A DNA stretch of 43,489 nucleotides from Sphingobium sp. (GCA_017744605.1 JAGIAZ010000024.1:1-43489); one strand, 5' to 3'. Positions 33,611-43,113 are shown, counted from the first letter of the stretch. Notes: a model not told the origin generated them from the letters alone. Program-made: numbers and translations.

Positions 33611-35370
33611 TCATAGGCCTCCGCCGATGTCAGCGGCTTGGCGAAGAAATAGCCCTGGCCGAAATGGCAGCCGAGATCGGCGAGTTGGGCTGCCATGGCC
33701 TTTTCCTCGATGCCTTCGGCGGTGGTTTTCATGCCGAGGGCGCCGGCGAGGCTGATGATGGCCCTGATGAGCGCGACCTTGTCCTTGTCGCCGATCATGT
33801 CCTTGACGAAGCTGCGGTCGATCTTGAGCACGTCGATGGGCAGGGCCTGCAAGCTGGCGAGGTTCGAGAAGCCCGTTCCAAAGTCGTCCATCGCCACCGT
33901 CACGTGCATGGCCTGCAGCGCGGCGAGCAGCTGGCGCGTCTTGTCGGGGTCGCTGATGAGGGCGCTCTCGGTGAGTTCGATCGTGAGGCGCTTGCCGTCG
34001 ATGCCCGAATAGCGAAGGGCCTCCTCGACCGCGCGCGGCACATTGTCGCGCACCATCTGCACCGGCGAGAGATTGACGTTCATCGTGATGGGGAGCTGTT
34101 CGCCATGACGGCGGTCCCAGTTTGCCAGCGTCTGGGTGCATTCGCACAGCGCCCAGCGGCCGAGCGGTACGATGAGACCGGATTCTTCGGCGACCGGAAT
34201 GAACTCGGTGGGCGAGACCTGCCCGAGCACGGGATCGTTCCAGCGCGCGAGCGCCTCGAAGCCCTTCACCGATTCATCCTGGAGGTTGATGAGCGGCTGG
34301 AAAGCAAGTTCCAGCGTGCCGGTCTCAATGGCTTCGCGCAGCCGGTTTTCGACGGTGAAGCGCTTCAGCGCCTCGCGAAGCACATGGGCACGGTAAACTT
34401 CGAGCGCGCCCGAGCGCTTGGCGCGCTTGACCGCCGCTTGGGCCTGGCGAAGCAGGTTTTCCGCGTCGCCCTCGGTTTCCTGGCCAAGGGCGCAGCCCAC
34501 CGCGACTTCGACGCTGATAAGATAGGTGGAAAGCCGTATCGGCGACTCGAAGACCTTGCGAATCCGCTCGGCGATCTGGAGCACTTCGGACAATCCATGG
34601 CCGACATGCGAGAAGATCGCGAATTCATTGCCGCCGATGCGGGCAAGGATGTCGCCGGCACGCAGCACCGACTTCACACGCCGCGCCACGGTGATGATGA
34701 GTTCGTCGCCGGCCATGGCGCCCAGCGATTCGTTGATGCGGCTGAAACGCACGAGATCGAGCGCGATCACGGCATAATGAGAACGCTGCACGTCGCCTTT
34801 GGGGCTGTCGAGCTGGAATTCCATCTGCTCCACGAAACCGGTTCGATTGGGCAGCGAGGTGAGGCTGTCGGTGAGGAGTTCCTTGCGCAGTGTCGATTCG
34901 GCTTTTCGTTCGCTCGTACGATCGGTGGCGGCAAGTAGGAGAAGTGATTCGGATATGCCGTTTCCTTCGACCCAGCTCAGCGAGCAGCCGTAGACGCGGG
35001 TACCTAATTGGCCCTGGAACTCCATCTCGAATCGGTCGGAGGGACGATGCGATTGGAACATGGCTTCGGCCCGTTCGCGCCAGTCGAACTGGCGGTTTGC
35101 ACGCCGCTCGATGGCCGGTTGCGCACCCTCGACCTCCTCGAAGAACTGGCTGAACTCCTCGTTTTGTGCGAGAATTTCAATCATGTTCGCGCGTTGGTGG
35201 ATGAGCGCGGCCGGATAGGGAAGGGCTCGCAGGAGCGCGGCATATTCGCCCGCCGGCGCGTCCGGATGCGTGCCGGCGCGCTGGTCAGCCGAATGGGTGG
35301 CCGGACGAGCGTTCGTCGCCACAGAATCGTCGGCGCTGCCTTTGGCGCGGGCTGTCATGCGGCCGGGCAT
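33574..35370 (-). CDS. GGDEF/EAL protein, probable c-di-GMP phosphodiesterase
   Basis: A 598-residue cytosolic protein. The N-terminal 155 residues are PAS-like (YPAALIHQRANMIEILAQNEEF). The GGDEF domain is degenerate: the signature reads GGNEF (residues 246-250) and an upstream LDLVRF lacks the usual second acidic residue. The EAL domain looks intact: EAL at 372-374, then MNVNLSP, a TES motif, DDFGTGFSNL, LKIDRSFV and AEGIE. It is therefore probably a phosphodiesterase whose GGDEF half may sense GTP. The start at 35370 is chosen for AGGACAGCT upstream; a 30-residue longer form from 35460 lacks support. Confidence 0.93.
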   Translation of the reverse strand: MPGRMTARAKGSADDSVATNARPATHSADQRAGTHPDAPAGEYAALLRALPYPAALIHQRANMIEILAQNEEFSQFFEEVEGAQPAIERRANRQFDWRERAEAMFQSHRPSDRFEMEFQGQLGTRVYGCSLSWVEGNGISESLLLLAATDRTSERKAESTLRKELLTDSLTSLPNRTGFVEQMEFQLDSPKGDVQRSHYAVIALDLVRFSRINESLGAMAGDELIITVARRVKSVLRAGDILARIGGNEFAIFSHVGHGLSEVLQIAERIRKVFESPIRLSTYLISVEVAVGCALGQETEGDAENLLRQAQAAVKRAKRSGALEVYRAHVLREALKRFTVENRLREAIETGTLELAFQPLINLQDESVKGFEALARWNDPVLGQVSPTEFIPVAEESGLIVPLGRWALCECTQTLANWDRRHGEQLPITMNVNLSPVQMVRDNVPRAVEEALRYSGIDGKRLTIELTESALISDPDKTRQLLAALQAMHVTVAMDDFGTGFSNLASLQALPIDVLKIDRSFVKDMIGDKDKVALIRAIISLAGALGMKTTAEGIEEKAMAAQLADLGCHFGQGYFFAKPLTSAEAYDYWVARNRETRI

Positions 35371-35542
35371 AGCTGTCCTGTGGTAAACGAACGTTAAACC
35401 ACAGCTTTTCCGTGCCGGCGGGCCCTGCAACACCCGACTGTACGACCGTCTCGCTTGCATGGAGTTAGCGCATCTTCAAACCAGATGGGCTCATCGGACG
35501 GCTCGGAAAATGCGAAAAACAAAGGGTTGAAGGGAGCATGAT

Positions 35543-35581
35543 CCGCTTCGGTCAAAACGGATCGTATTCTACCCGAAGCGG
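35543..35581. promoter_or_regulatory. Hairpin at the parC 3' end
   Basis: CCGCTTCGG (35543-35551) and CCGAAGCGG (35573-35581) form a 9-bp inverted repeat spanning the parC stop. Nearby GAGCATGATCCG looks like a relic of the GAGCATGATC palindromic repeats common in alphaproteobacteria. The gap to the EAL gene holds no gene. It may act as a terminator, but there is no T-run. Confidence 0.4.
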
Positions 35582-37860
35582 TTATCGCGCGGGAAGCCGT
35601 TGGGCGGCATCCGCCCTGCCGCGCCGCGCGCCGCGCGCCATGGCAGGAGATCGGTTTCGGTCCGCGTGCGGCCGCTGTCGCCGCCCATGGCCCAGCTGAG
35701 GCCCTGGATCATGACGAGACTGGTCGCGTCGGACAGGCCGCCATCGCGATAGCGCTGGAGGGTAACGCCTTGACCGCGCGTCATTTCCGGCAGCTCGGCG
35801 AGCGGGAAGATGACCAGCTTGCGATTCTCGCCGATCACCGCGACGGCGTCGGCACCTTCGACCAGCGGGCGCACGATCTTGAGCGTCGCCCCGGCCTTGA
35901 GATTGACCACCTGCTTGCCCTTGCGGGTCTCGGCGAGGATATCGGCGACCGGTGCGATGAAGCCGCGCCCGTCGCTCGCCGCGAGCAGCAGCTTCGCGTC
36001 CGCCTTTGCCGCGAGCAGCGCCACGATGGCGGTTTCGTTGGCGAGATCGATCATCAGGCGCACCGGCTCGCCAAAGCCGCGCCCGCCGGGCAGCTTGTCC
36101 GCGCCCAGCGTGAAGAAACGGCCGTCGGAGCCCGCCAGCAGGACCTTGTCCGTCGTCTGGCAATGGAAGGCATAGGCCGGGCCGTCGCCTTCCTTGAACT
36201 TCAGCGTCTCGGTCGAGGCGAGATCGACATGACCCTTCATCGCGCGAATCCAGCCGCGCTGGGACATGATGACCGTGATCGGTTCGCGCTCGATCATGGC
36301 CTCGAGCGGAATGTCGCGGGCGGGCGCCGCCTCCTCGAGGCCGGTGCGCCGCGCGCCGATTCCGCTTTCCGGGCCGTAGCGCTTGCGCAGCGCGCCGAGG
36401 TCCTTCTTGAGGCGCGTCTTCTGGCGGGCTTCGGACTCGACGAGCTTCTGCAACTCCTCGCGCTCGGCGGTGAGGTCGCTATGCTCGCGGCGCAGCTCCA
36501 TTTCCTCGAGACGGCGCAGGCTGCGCAGCCGCATGTTGAGGATCGCCTCCGCCTGACGGTCGGTCAGTCCGAACTCCGCCATCATCACCGGCTTGGGCTC
36601 ATCCTCGGTGCGGATGATCTCGATGACGCGATCGAGGTTGAGATAGGCAATGATATAACCGTCGAGCAGTTCGAGCCGGTTGTCGATCTGCGCGATGCGA
36701 TGGTTGGAGCGGCGGAGCAGCACCTCGATCTGATGATGCAGCCAGGCGGTCAGCACCTCCTTGAGGCCCATGACCCGCGGCGTGCGGCTTGCATCCAGAA
36801 CGTTGAGATTGAGCGGGAAACGGCTCTCCAGGTCGGTCATGCGGAAGAGACCGTCCATCAGCACCTGCGGGTCGACCGTGCGGGCGCGGGGCTCCAGCAC
36901 GATGCGCAACTGCTCGTCCGATTCGTCGCGCACATCCGCGAGGATCGGCAGCTTCTTGTCGGCGATGAGCTGGGCGATCTGCTCGATGAGCTTCCCCTTG
37001 GCGACGCCATAGGGAATCTCGTCGATCACCGTGACCCAGGTGCCGCGTCCTTCATCTTCCTTGTGCCAGCGCGAACGCACGCGCATCGAACCGCGCCCGG
37101 TCGCATAGGAATCGGAAATGAACGAAGGCGGATCGACGAGCAGGCCGCCCGTCGGGAAGTCGGGGCCCTTCACGAAAGCCATGAGTTCGTCGTGGCTGGC
37201 GCCCGGCCGGTCGATCAGCAGCGTCGCCGCGTCGATCACCTCGGCGACATTGTGCGGCGGAATGCTCGTCGCCATGCCGACCGCGATACCGGCGGCGCCG
37301 TTGGCAAGGAGGTTGGGGAAGAGGCCGGGAAAAACCTCGGGCTCTTCTTCCTCGCCATTATAAGTGGGCTTGAAGTCGACCGTGCCCTGATCGAGCCCGG
37401 CCATGAGGTCGGCGGCGGCCTGCGTCAGGCGCGCTTCGGTGTAGCGCGAGGCGGCGGCATTATCGCCGTCGATATTGCCGAAATTGCCCTGGCCTTCGAC
37501 CAGGGGCATGCGGGTCGCGAAGGTCTGCGCGAGGCGGACCATCGCGTCGTAGACCGCGATCTCGCCATGCGGGTGATATTTGCCGGTCGTGTCGCCGACG
37601 ATGCGCGCGCTCTTCTTGAACGAGGTCGTGTTGCGCTCAGGATTGGCGGCGAGAATGTCGGGATTGGGGCCGCCCGGTTCGAGCCGAAGCTGGCGCATGG
37701 CCCACAGCAGCCTGCGATGGACAGGCTTCAAGCCGTCGCGCAGGTCCGGCAGCGAGCGCGCGGTGATCGTCGAGAGCGCATAGACGAGATAGCGTTCGGA
37801 AAGTGCGCTGTCGAAGGGGCGATCGAGAATGCCCTCCGGCGCGTCTGGAAGATCGGTCAT
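35569..37860 (-). CDS. parC: DNA topoisomerase IV subunit A
   Basis: A 763-residue subunit that cuts and rejoins DNA to decatenate chromosomes. The N-terminal [12 protein letters not shown] and the active-site Tyr140 in ASRYTEARL identify the type IIA family. A long helical region and C-terminal blades follow. It is ParC rather than GyrA: it lacks the GyrA-box pattern and has the shorter ParC length. In the quinolone region (GKYHPHGE then IAVYD) the residue aligned to E. coli Ser80 is Ile101, and that aligned to Glu84 is Asp105. The gene is monocistronic here. Confidence 0.95.
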   Translation of the reverse strand: MTDLPDAPEGILDRPFDSALSERYLVYALSTITARSLPDLRDGLKPVHRRLLWAMRQLRLEPGGPNPDILAANPERNTTSFKKSARIVGDTTGKYHPHGEIAVYDAMVRLAQTFATRMPLVEGQGNFGNIDGDNAAASRYTEARLTQAAADLMAGLDQGTVDFKPTYNGEEEEPEVFPGLFPNLLANGAAGIAVGMATSIPPHNVAEVIDAATLLIDRPGASHDELMAFVKGPDFPTGGLLVDPPSFISDSYATGRGSMRVRSRWHKEDEGRGTWVTVIDEIPYGVAKGKLIEQIAQLIADKKLPILADVRDESDEQLRIVLEPRARTVDPQVLMDGLFRMTDLESRFPLNLNVLDASRTPRVMGLKEVLTAWLHHQIEVLLRRSNHRIAQIDNRLELLDGYIIAYLNLDRVIEIIRTEDEPKPVMMAEFGLTDRQAEAILNMRLRSLRRLEEMELRREHSDLTAEREELQKLVESEARQKTRLKKDLGALRKRYGPESGIGARRTGLEEAAPARDIPLEAMIEREPITVIMSQRGWIRAMKGHVDLASTETLKFKEGDGPAYAFHCQTTDKVLLAGSDGRFFTLGADKLPGGRGFGEPVRLMIDLANETAIVALLAAKADAKLLLAASDGRGFIAPVADILAETRKGKQVVNLKAGATLKIVRPLVEGADAVAVIGENRKLVIFPLAELPEMTRGQGVTLQRYRDGGLSDATSLVMIQGLSWAMGGDSGRTRTETDLLPWRAARGAAGRMPPNGFPRDNRFG

Positions 37861-38144
37861 GAACGGCGATTAGCAAGCGCCAAGGGGCTTGGGTAGGGGC
37901 GGCGCATCTGTGCCCATGGCTGTGCGAAAGGTTCTGAAGGTTCTGCCCCTATAGAGAGAAAATTCTCTTCGCCTGGCGTGACGGTCCTTGCGGGGGGTCG
38001 GCTAAGCGGAAAGGGATGGCGCGGGATCATGGCCAGGCCCATGCCATGGCCACGCCTATGTAGGACAGCGTCGAATGCGGCCGCTGTTGAAGGTGGCCGA
38101 AGCCATGCTATCCGGATCGGCAGCGCTCTAGCGGGGAGGAAGCC

Positions 38145-38549
38145 ATGTCAGCCGAGAATGTCGCGATCGTCCGTTCCATCTATGACGCGCTCGCCACCGG
38201 CGATATTCCAACGGTCGTCAATGCGCTCAGCCCCGATGTCGTCTGGAACGAGGCCGAAAGTTTCCCTTATGCGGATGGCAACCCCTATGTCGGCCCGGAA
38301 GCGGTGTTGAGCGGCGTCTTCGCACGGCTGGCGACGGAGTGGGATGGCTTCGGCGCGCTCATGCCGGACTTTATCGACGGCGGCGACAAGGTCGTCGTGA
38401 CCGGGCGCTATGTCGGCACCTATCCGGCGACGGGCAAGCCGATGAACCCGCAGGCCCTGCATCTCTGGACGCTCAGGGACGGCAAGGTCGTCAGCTTCCA
38501 GCAATATGTCGATACGCTCGCCGTCGCGAAGGCGATGGGCAAGGCCTGA
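38145..38549 (+). CDS. SnoaL-like / NTF2-like protein
   Basis: A 134-residue single-domain protein of the SnoaL-like group. It starts VAIVRSIYDALATGDI and contains SPDVVWNEAESFPYADGNPYVG and HLWTLRDGKVVSFQQYVDT, the classic cone-shaped NTF2 fold. Members bind small molecules or catalyse isomerisation or dehydration. No ligand is evident. GGGGAGGAAG lies a few bases before the ATG. Confidence 0.85.
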   Translation: MSAENVAIVRSIYDALATGDIPTVVNALSPDVVWNEAESFPYADGNPYVGPEAVLSGVFARLATEWDGFGALMPDFIDGGDKVVVTGRYVGTYPATGKPMNPQALHLWTLRDGKVVSFQQYVDTLAVAKAMGKA

Positions 38550-38661
38550 GCCGGGCCATCATGCATGGATGCCCACGACGAGGGGAAGACGTCTGCATTC
38601 GGCGTCCGCGCACTCCGAGTGGATCGACTGCGATGAGGTGGGAAGCGGACATTCCCAAAAT

Positions 38662-38862
38662 CGTCATGCTGAACTTGTTGGTGATGATCCCGTTCGAGCA
38701 GATAGCCGTTCCCCGGCGCAGGCCGGGGCCCAGTTTCGACGCGAAGCGTCGAATACCTGCTATCGGACGCGCGTCTCCGTTCAGCCTGGACCCCGGCCTG
38801 CGCCGGGGAACAGCCTATTCCTTGTCTTAAGGGTATAATCGCCAAACAAGTTCAGGGTGACG
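38662..38862. repeat. Palindromic intergenic element, copy 3 (most complete)
   Basis: A 201-bp unit with imperfect outer terminal inverted repeats of about 28 bp (CGTCATGCTGAACTTGTTGG at the left, AACAAGTTCAGGGTGACG at the right) and a perfect 21-bp inner inverted repeat (arms 38708-38728 and 38791-38811). It matches the 2220 copy over about 165 bp. It fills much of the 373-bp gap between the SnoaL-like and CsaA-like genes; no gene was seen there. No transposase is present. Confidence 0.85.
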
Positions 38863-38922
38863 AAGAAGCAATGGCGGAAAGGGTCGTCGCATCCGCACAG
38901 TCTGCTTTTGGTTGTCGACGAC

Positions 38923-39294
38923 CTAGAAAAGCCGCCCGCCCAAAGGCACATCCTTGTCCGGCGAGAACAGAACGACCGCGCCTGTTTCGTCCGGAAAGCC
39001 GAGCGTCAGCACCTGCGACATGAACTTGCCGATCTGGCGCGGCGGGAAGTTGACGACGGCTGCGACCATCCGGCCCGGCAGCTCCTCCAGCGCGTAATTC
39101 TCGGTGATCTGCACGCTCGACTTCCGTTCGCCGATCGTCGGCCCGAAATCGATGACGATCTTGTAGGCGGGCTTGCGCGCTTCGCGGAATGGCTCGGCCG
39201 AGACGATCCGGCCGACGCGGATGTCCACCGCGAGGAACTGGTCGAAGCCGATTTCGGCCGCGGGCGGCGCGGCAGGATCGTGGAGGAGATGCAT
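38923..39294 (-). CDS. CsaA-like tRNA-binding domain protein
   Basis: A 123-residue protein made of one tRNA-binding OB-fold, as in CsaA and YgjH. Signature parts are FLAVDIRVGRIVSAEPF, YKIVIDFGPTIGERKSSVQI and VAAVVNFPPRQIGKFMSQVL. Such proteins bind tRNA or act with export chaperones. The end VVLFSPDKDVPLGGRLF is also typical. It is a single gene convergent with nothing close. Confidence 0.93.
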   Translation of the reverse strand: MHLLHDPAAPPAAEIGFDQFLAVDIRVGRIVSAEPFREARKPAYKIVIDFGPTIGERKSSVQITENYALEELPGRMVAAVVNFPPRQIGKFMSQVLTLGFPDETGAVVLFSPDKDVPLGGRLF

Positions 39295-39565
39295 AAGAAC
39301 GCGCTTTGTATCCGGGGCTGTTTATTGGACTTTCAGTTCGCACCCTGGCCACGCGTTGCATCGGCAGCCGATATTGCATCGTTGCCGGCGCAGCTTGCCA
39401 GCAGGAACAGCGGGACGGTCATTCGTTGAGCCAAGCGGACTTTCGATGCTTTTGTCATAACATCGATATGACATCCAGTTGGAGCCGATTCAAACGGCAG
39501 CTTCGGCGTCACGGCTTTGCCGCTCTTCCATTGATCGTTGCCTCGCGCGGGCCTATCTCCCCGCC

Positions 39566-40561
39566 ATGCCGCAACCGTCCTATCCCGCCCTCCGCCTGCG
39601 CCGCACGCGTGCTTCCGCCTGGAGCCGGGCGCTCCATGCCGAGCATCGCCTGTCGCCCGCCGATTTCATCTGGCCGTTGTTCGTGACCGGCGGATCGGGT
39701 GTCGAGGAGCCCATCGGCTCGCTGCCGGGCGTGTCGCGCTGGTCGGTCGATCTTGCGGTCGAGCGCGCGAAGGACGCGGCGGCGGCGGGCATTCCCTGCC
39801 TCGCGCTCTTCCCGAATACGCAGGCGGACCGGCGCAGCGACGATGGCCTCGAAGCGCTCAATCCCGACAATCTGATGTGCCAGGCGATTCGCGCCATCAA
39901 GGATGCGGTGCCGGAGATCGGCCTGCTGACCGATGTCGCGCTGGACCCCTATACGGCGCACGGCCAGGACGGGCTGCTCGACGAGGCCGGCTATGTCGTC
40001 AACGACGCGACGGTCGACGTGCTGATCGGCCAGTCGCTCAACCAGGCGGCGGCGGGCGCCGACATCATCGCGCCGAGCGACATGATGGACGGCCGCATCG
40101 GCGCGATTCGCGAGGCGCTGGAGGCCGAGGGCCATGCCAATGTCCAGATCATGGCCTATGCCGCCAAATATGCCTCGGCCTTCTACGGGCCGTTTCGCGA
40201 CGCGGTGGGCTCGCGCGGCCTGCTGAAGGGCGACAAGAAGAGCTACCAGATGGACTCGGCAAACGGGTCCGAGGCGCTGCGCGAGGTGGCGCTCGACATT
40301 GCCGAGGGCGCGGACAGCGTGATGGTGAAGCCGGGCCTGCCCTATCTCGACATCGTCGCGCGAGTGAAGGACGCATTCAACATTCCCGTCTTCGCCTATC
40401 AGGTGAGCGGCGAATATGCGATGATCGAGGCCGCGGCCGCCGTGGGCGCGGGCGACCGCGACGCGCTGGTGCTGGAGACGCTGATGGCGTTCAAGCGCGC
40501 GGGCTGTACGGGCGTCCTCACCTATCACGCGCTGCACGCCGCGCGGCTGCTCAATGGCTGA
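39566..40561 (+). CDS. hemB: Delta-aminolevulinic acid dehydratase (porphobilinogen synthase)
   Basis: A 331-residue enzyme that joins two 5-aminolevulinate molecules into porphobilinogen for heme. The Schiff-base lysines are Lys201 in AYAAKYASAFYGPF and Lys255 in SVMVKPGLPYLD. The metal loop DVALDPYTAHGQDG has no cysteines, which marks a magnesium/potassium-type enzyme rather than a zinc-type one. The ATG at 39566 is preferred over the in-frame TTG at 39479, since homology starts there. Its stop overlaps the next gene by 8 bp. Confidence 0.96.
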   Translation: MPQPSYPALRLRRTRASAWSRALHAEHRLSPADFIWPLFVTGGSGVEEPIGSLPGVSRWSVDLAVERAKDAAAAGIPCLALFPNTQADRRSDDGLEALNPDNLMCQAIRAIKDAVPEIGLLTDVALDPYTAHGQDGLLDEAGYVVNDATVDVLIGQSLNQAAAGADIIAPSDMMDGRIGAIREALEAEGHANVQIMAYAAKYASAFYGPFRDAVGSRGLLKGDKKSYQMDSANGSEALREVALDIAEGADSVMVKPGLPYLDIVARVKDAFNIPVFAYQVSGEYAMIEAAAAVGAGDRDALVLETLMAFKRAGCTGVLTYHALHAARLLNG

Positions 40562-41108
40562 AATCATCGCCACGACCGATCGCCTCATCCTGCGCACGCA
40601 GGCGGATGGCGATCTGGCGAACTGGATGACGCATCTCAATACGCCGGACGTGACGGCGCACCTGGCTGGTGTGCTGACCGAAGAGGACGTCGTCAAGAAA
40701 TTCGCCAGGATGGCGAAGAGCCAGGCGGAGCAAGGCTTCTCCTTCATGATGGTCACGCTCAAGGACGGCACGTTCCTCGGCACGGTCGGCATGGCGCCCA
40801 TCGAGAATGAAAATATACCGGACAATCTGCGCGGCGCGGTCCAGATCGGCTGGCAATTGCGCGCCGACCATTGGGGGCGGGGCTATGCGCATGAAGCGGC
40901 GCGTGCCGTCATCGCGCTGGCCTTCCAACGCCACGGTATCGAGATCCTCTACAGCCAGACGTCGCCCGCCAATGTCCCGAGCTGGCGGCTCATGGAAAAG
41001 CTCGGCCTGAAGCGCCGCGAGGATCTCGATTATGAGGACCCGGCCTTTCCGCCCGCGGACAATCCCACGATCGTCTATGCGCTGGCGCGCGAGGACTGGC
41101 GGGCATGA
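40554..41108 (+). CDS. GNAT acetyltransferase, RimJ/RimL type
   Basis: A 184-residue RimJ-like acetyltransferase. It begins TDRLILRTQADGDLANWM, and the acetyl-CoA site is in LRADHWGRGYAHEAARAVIA. It may acetylate a protein N-terminus or a small amine. Its ATG lies inside the hemB stop region (8-bp overlap), and its stop overlaps the next gene as ATGA. Confidence 0.9.
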   Translation: MAEIIATTDRLILRTQADGDLANWMTHLNTPDVTAHLAGVLTEEDVVKKFARMAKSQAEQGFSFMMVTLKDGTFLGTVGMAPIENENIPDNLRGAVQIGWQLRADHWGRGYAHEAARAVIALAFQRHGIEILYSQTSPANVPSWRLMEKLGLKRREDLDYEDPAFPPADNPTIVYALAREDWRA

Positions 41109-41653
41109 CGAGCGGATTCGCCCTTCCGACCGCGCGGCTGATTCTGCGCGATTGGCGGGACGAAGACCTTGCGCCATTCGCGGCGATGTGCGGCGATCCG
41201 CGCGTCATGGAGTATCTCGGCGGCTCGTCCACGGAAGCCGATTGCGTCGCGGGCATCGTGCGGCAGCGCACGGGGCAGTCCGAGCGCGGCTACAGCTTCT
41301 GGGCAATCGAGCGGCGGGAGGACGGCGCGTTCCTCGGCTTTTGCGGCCTGAAGCCCGGCATGGTCGATACGCCGATCGCCGGAAAGACCGAGATCGGCTG
41401 GCGGCTGCACGTCGATGCCTGGGGTCAGGGCTATGCGCGCGAGGCGGCGCAGGCCAGTCTCGATTGGGCGTGGGCCCATCTGCCCGACGAGGCCATCTGG
41501 GCGATCACCGCGGCGGGCAATCTGCGCAGCTGGGGACTCATGGAGCGGCTCGGCATGACGCGCCATGCCGCCCTCGATTTCGACATGCCGATCCTGCCGG
41601 CGGCCAGCCCGCACCTTCGCCACATCACCTACAGCATCGGGAGAGCCGCATGA
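41105..41653 (+). CDS. GNAT acetyltransferase, RimJ/RimL type (second copy)
   Basis: A 182-residue acetyltransferase similar to the preceding gene: TARLILRDWRDEDLAPFAAM at the start and VDAWGQGYAREAAQASLDWA at the cofactor site. The pair looks like an old tandem duplication, now well diverged. ATGA overlaps join it to both neighbours. Confidence 0.9.
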   Translation: MTSGFALPTARLILRDWRDEDLAPFAAMCGDPRVMEYLGGSSTEADCVAGIVRQRTGQSERGYSFWAIERREDGAFLGFCGLKPGMVDTPIAGKTEIGWRLHVDAWGQGYAREAAQASLDWAWAHLPDEAIWAITAAGNLRSWGLMERLGMTRHAALDFDMPILPAASPHLRHITYSIGRAA

Positions 41654-42207
41654 CCGGACCGCTTATCCTTCCTCTGGGCGGCAAGACCCCGAAGATCCAC
41701 GACAGCGCCTTCATCGCGCCGGGCGCGGTCATCGTCGGCGATGTCGAGATCGGGCCCGAGGCCAGCATCTGGTATAATTGCGTGGTGCGCGGCGACATCA
41801 ACGCCATCCGCATCGGCGCGCGCACCAACGTGCAGGACGGCAGCGTCATCCACGTCGAGAGCGATTATGGCGATGGCGGCCACCCCGCGATCATCGGCGA
41901 CGACGTGCTGATCGGCCACATGGCCATCGTTCATGGCTGCACGCTGCTCGATCGGGCTTTCGTGGGCATGGGCGCGATCGTGATGGACGGTTGCGTGATC
42001 GAGGGAGACGCCATGCTCGCGGCTGGCGCCATGCTGACCCCGGGCAAGCGCTTGCCGTCGCGCCAGCTATGGTCGGGCCGGCCAGCCAAATATATGCGCG
42101 ACCTGACGGATGCGGCGATTGCCGACATGCAGCGCGGCGTGACCGGCTATGTCCATGAGCGGCAGGATCACGCCGCTGCGCTGGCGGCCTACTTCAAGGA
42201 GTCCTGA
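41650..42207 (+). CDS. Gamma-carbonic anhydrase family protein
   Basis: A 185-residue left-handed beta-helix of hexapeptide repeats. The zinc-ligand histidines His68, His90 and His95 (VIHVE, GHMAIVHG) are all present, so it may be an active gamma-class carbonic anhydrase, as in YrdA/CaiE-like proteins. The C-terminal helix YVHERQDHAAALAAYFKES caps the helix. It overlaps the GNAT stop as ATGA, the last gene of the hemB unit, and its end overlaps the convergent 42194 gene by 14 bp. Confidence 0.93.
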   Translation: MTGPLILPLGGKTPKIHDSAFIAPGAVIVGDVEIGPEASIWYNCVVRGDINAIRIGARTNVQDGSVIHVESDYGDGGHPAIIGDDVLIGHMAIVHGCTLLDRAFVGMGAIVMDGCVIEGDAMLAAGAMLTPGKRLPSRQLWSGRPAKYMRDLTDAAIADMQRGVTGYVHERQDHAAALAAYFKES

Positions 42208-42715
42208 GCGCGCGGCGCAGGCTGTCGAGCGCGTCGTTCTGCGTGTCGACGATGGCGAGGACGCGCGTGCGCACGGGATCGATCGTCGCCATGTCCGCGG
42301 CGACCCGGTTCACATCGGGATTGTCCTGACGGCCGACATAAAGCGTGTCGAGGCTGGCCAGCGCCGCGACGGAATCATAACGGGCCGCATCGCTATTGCT
42401 GATCGACATTTGAGCGGCGACCCATGCTTCGCTGGTCGGCGCCGCGCCATCGGCGGCCGCGACCAGACCGCGCGCCTTGCCGAACTCGGTCTTGAAGGCG
42501 GTGTCGGCGGTGCTGGCCTGAATGCCCAGCGTCTCGACCTGCTTGACCAGGGCCGCATCGGCCGGGGCTGCCTGAACGACTGCAGGCGCGGGCGCGTTGC
42601 CATCGCGCGTCTCGACCGGCCGCTTGGCGAGCGACGGGTAAGCCCGGGTCGCCGCATTGACATCGACCGAGCCCAGGGCGAACAGCGCGATAAAGGCGGC
42701 AATGCGTCTGATCAT
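42194..42715 (-). CDS. Exported protein of unknown function
   Basis: A 173-residue protein. The ATG at 42715 gives a signal peptide (RRIAAFIALFALGSVDVNAA); a longer form from 42751 would bury it. The mature part is Ala-rich and mostly helical, with no cysteines. I recognise no domain. It follows the glycine-zipper gene on the same strand after a strong hairpin. Confidence 0.65.
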   Translation of the reverse strand: MIRRIAAFIALFALGSVDVNAATRAYPSLAKRPVETRDGNAPAPAVVQAAPADAALVKQVETLGIQASTADTAFKTEFGKARGLVAAADGAAPTSEAWVAAQMSISNSDAARYDSVAALASLDTLYVGRQDNPDVNRVAADMATIDPVRTRVLAIVDTQNDALDSLRRALRTP

Positions 42716-42734
42716 GACAGCGCATTTAGGAGAG

Positions 42735-42763
42735 GGCGCGGGCCGGTTCAACCGGCCCGCGCC
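42735..42763 (-). terminator. Strong hairpin after the glycine-zipper gene
   Basis: GGCGCGGGCCGGTT and its complement form a perfect 14-bp palindrome around a single base, 9 bp after the stop of the minus-strand glycine-zipper gene. It is very stable but lacks a clear U-tract, so it may act as a terminator or as an mRNA 3' stabiliser. Confidence 0.6.
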
Positions 42764-42771
42764 GGATCATC

Positions 42772-43113
42772 TTACCTGTTGCGTTCGAGCAGCGAATGGC
42801 AGCGCTTGCTCGTGCCCGCTTCCTTGCCGATCTGGTTGCCGGCAAGCGCGCCGATGCCCGCGCCGAGCAGCGAGCCGCCCAGGTCGCCGCCGGCAATCGC
42901 CGTGCCGGCGCCCGCGCCCGCCGCGCCGATGACGGTGCCTTTCTTCTGGGCCTTCTTGCGCTCGATGAAGCAGGAGGTCAGCGCCGCGCGGTCGCGCGGA
43001 GCCGCCCGGGCGACGCGTGCGCGCTCGTTCTTGCTGAGCGTGGTGGCGGCCAGTACCGGCTGGGCTGCGACCGTCACGGCGAGCAGCGCTGCGATGATAT
43101 GGCTGGGTTTCAT
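42772..43113 (-). CDS. Exported glycine-zipper protein
   Basis: A 113-residue protein. The ATG at 43113 has AGGAGAAGACC directly upstream; a longer start at 43158 adds a polar leader before the signal peptide (PSHIIAALLAVTVAAQPVLA). After a charged stretch comes a glycine-zipper membrane-like domain, GTVIGAAGAGAGTAIAGGDL and LLGAGIGALAGNQIG, of the type seen in 17-kDa surface antigens and SlyB-like proteins. No lipobox cysteine is visible. It probably sits at the envelope; its role is unknown. Confidence 0.8.
   Translation of the reverse strand: MKPSHIIAALLAVTVAAQPVLAATTLSKNERARVARAAPRDRAALTSCFIERKKAQKKGTVIGAAGAGAGTAIAGGDLGGSLLGAGIGALAGNQIGKEAGTSKRCHSLLERNR

Noticed and set aside
35770..37896. 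A 708-codon plus-strand frame opposite parC
   Set aside because: Shadow of parC.
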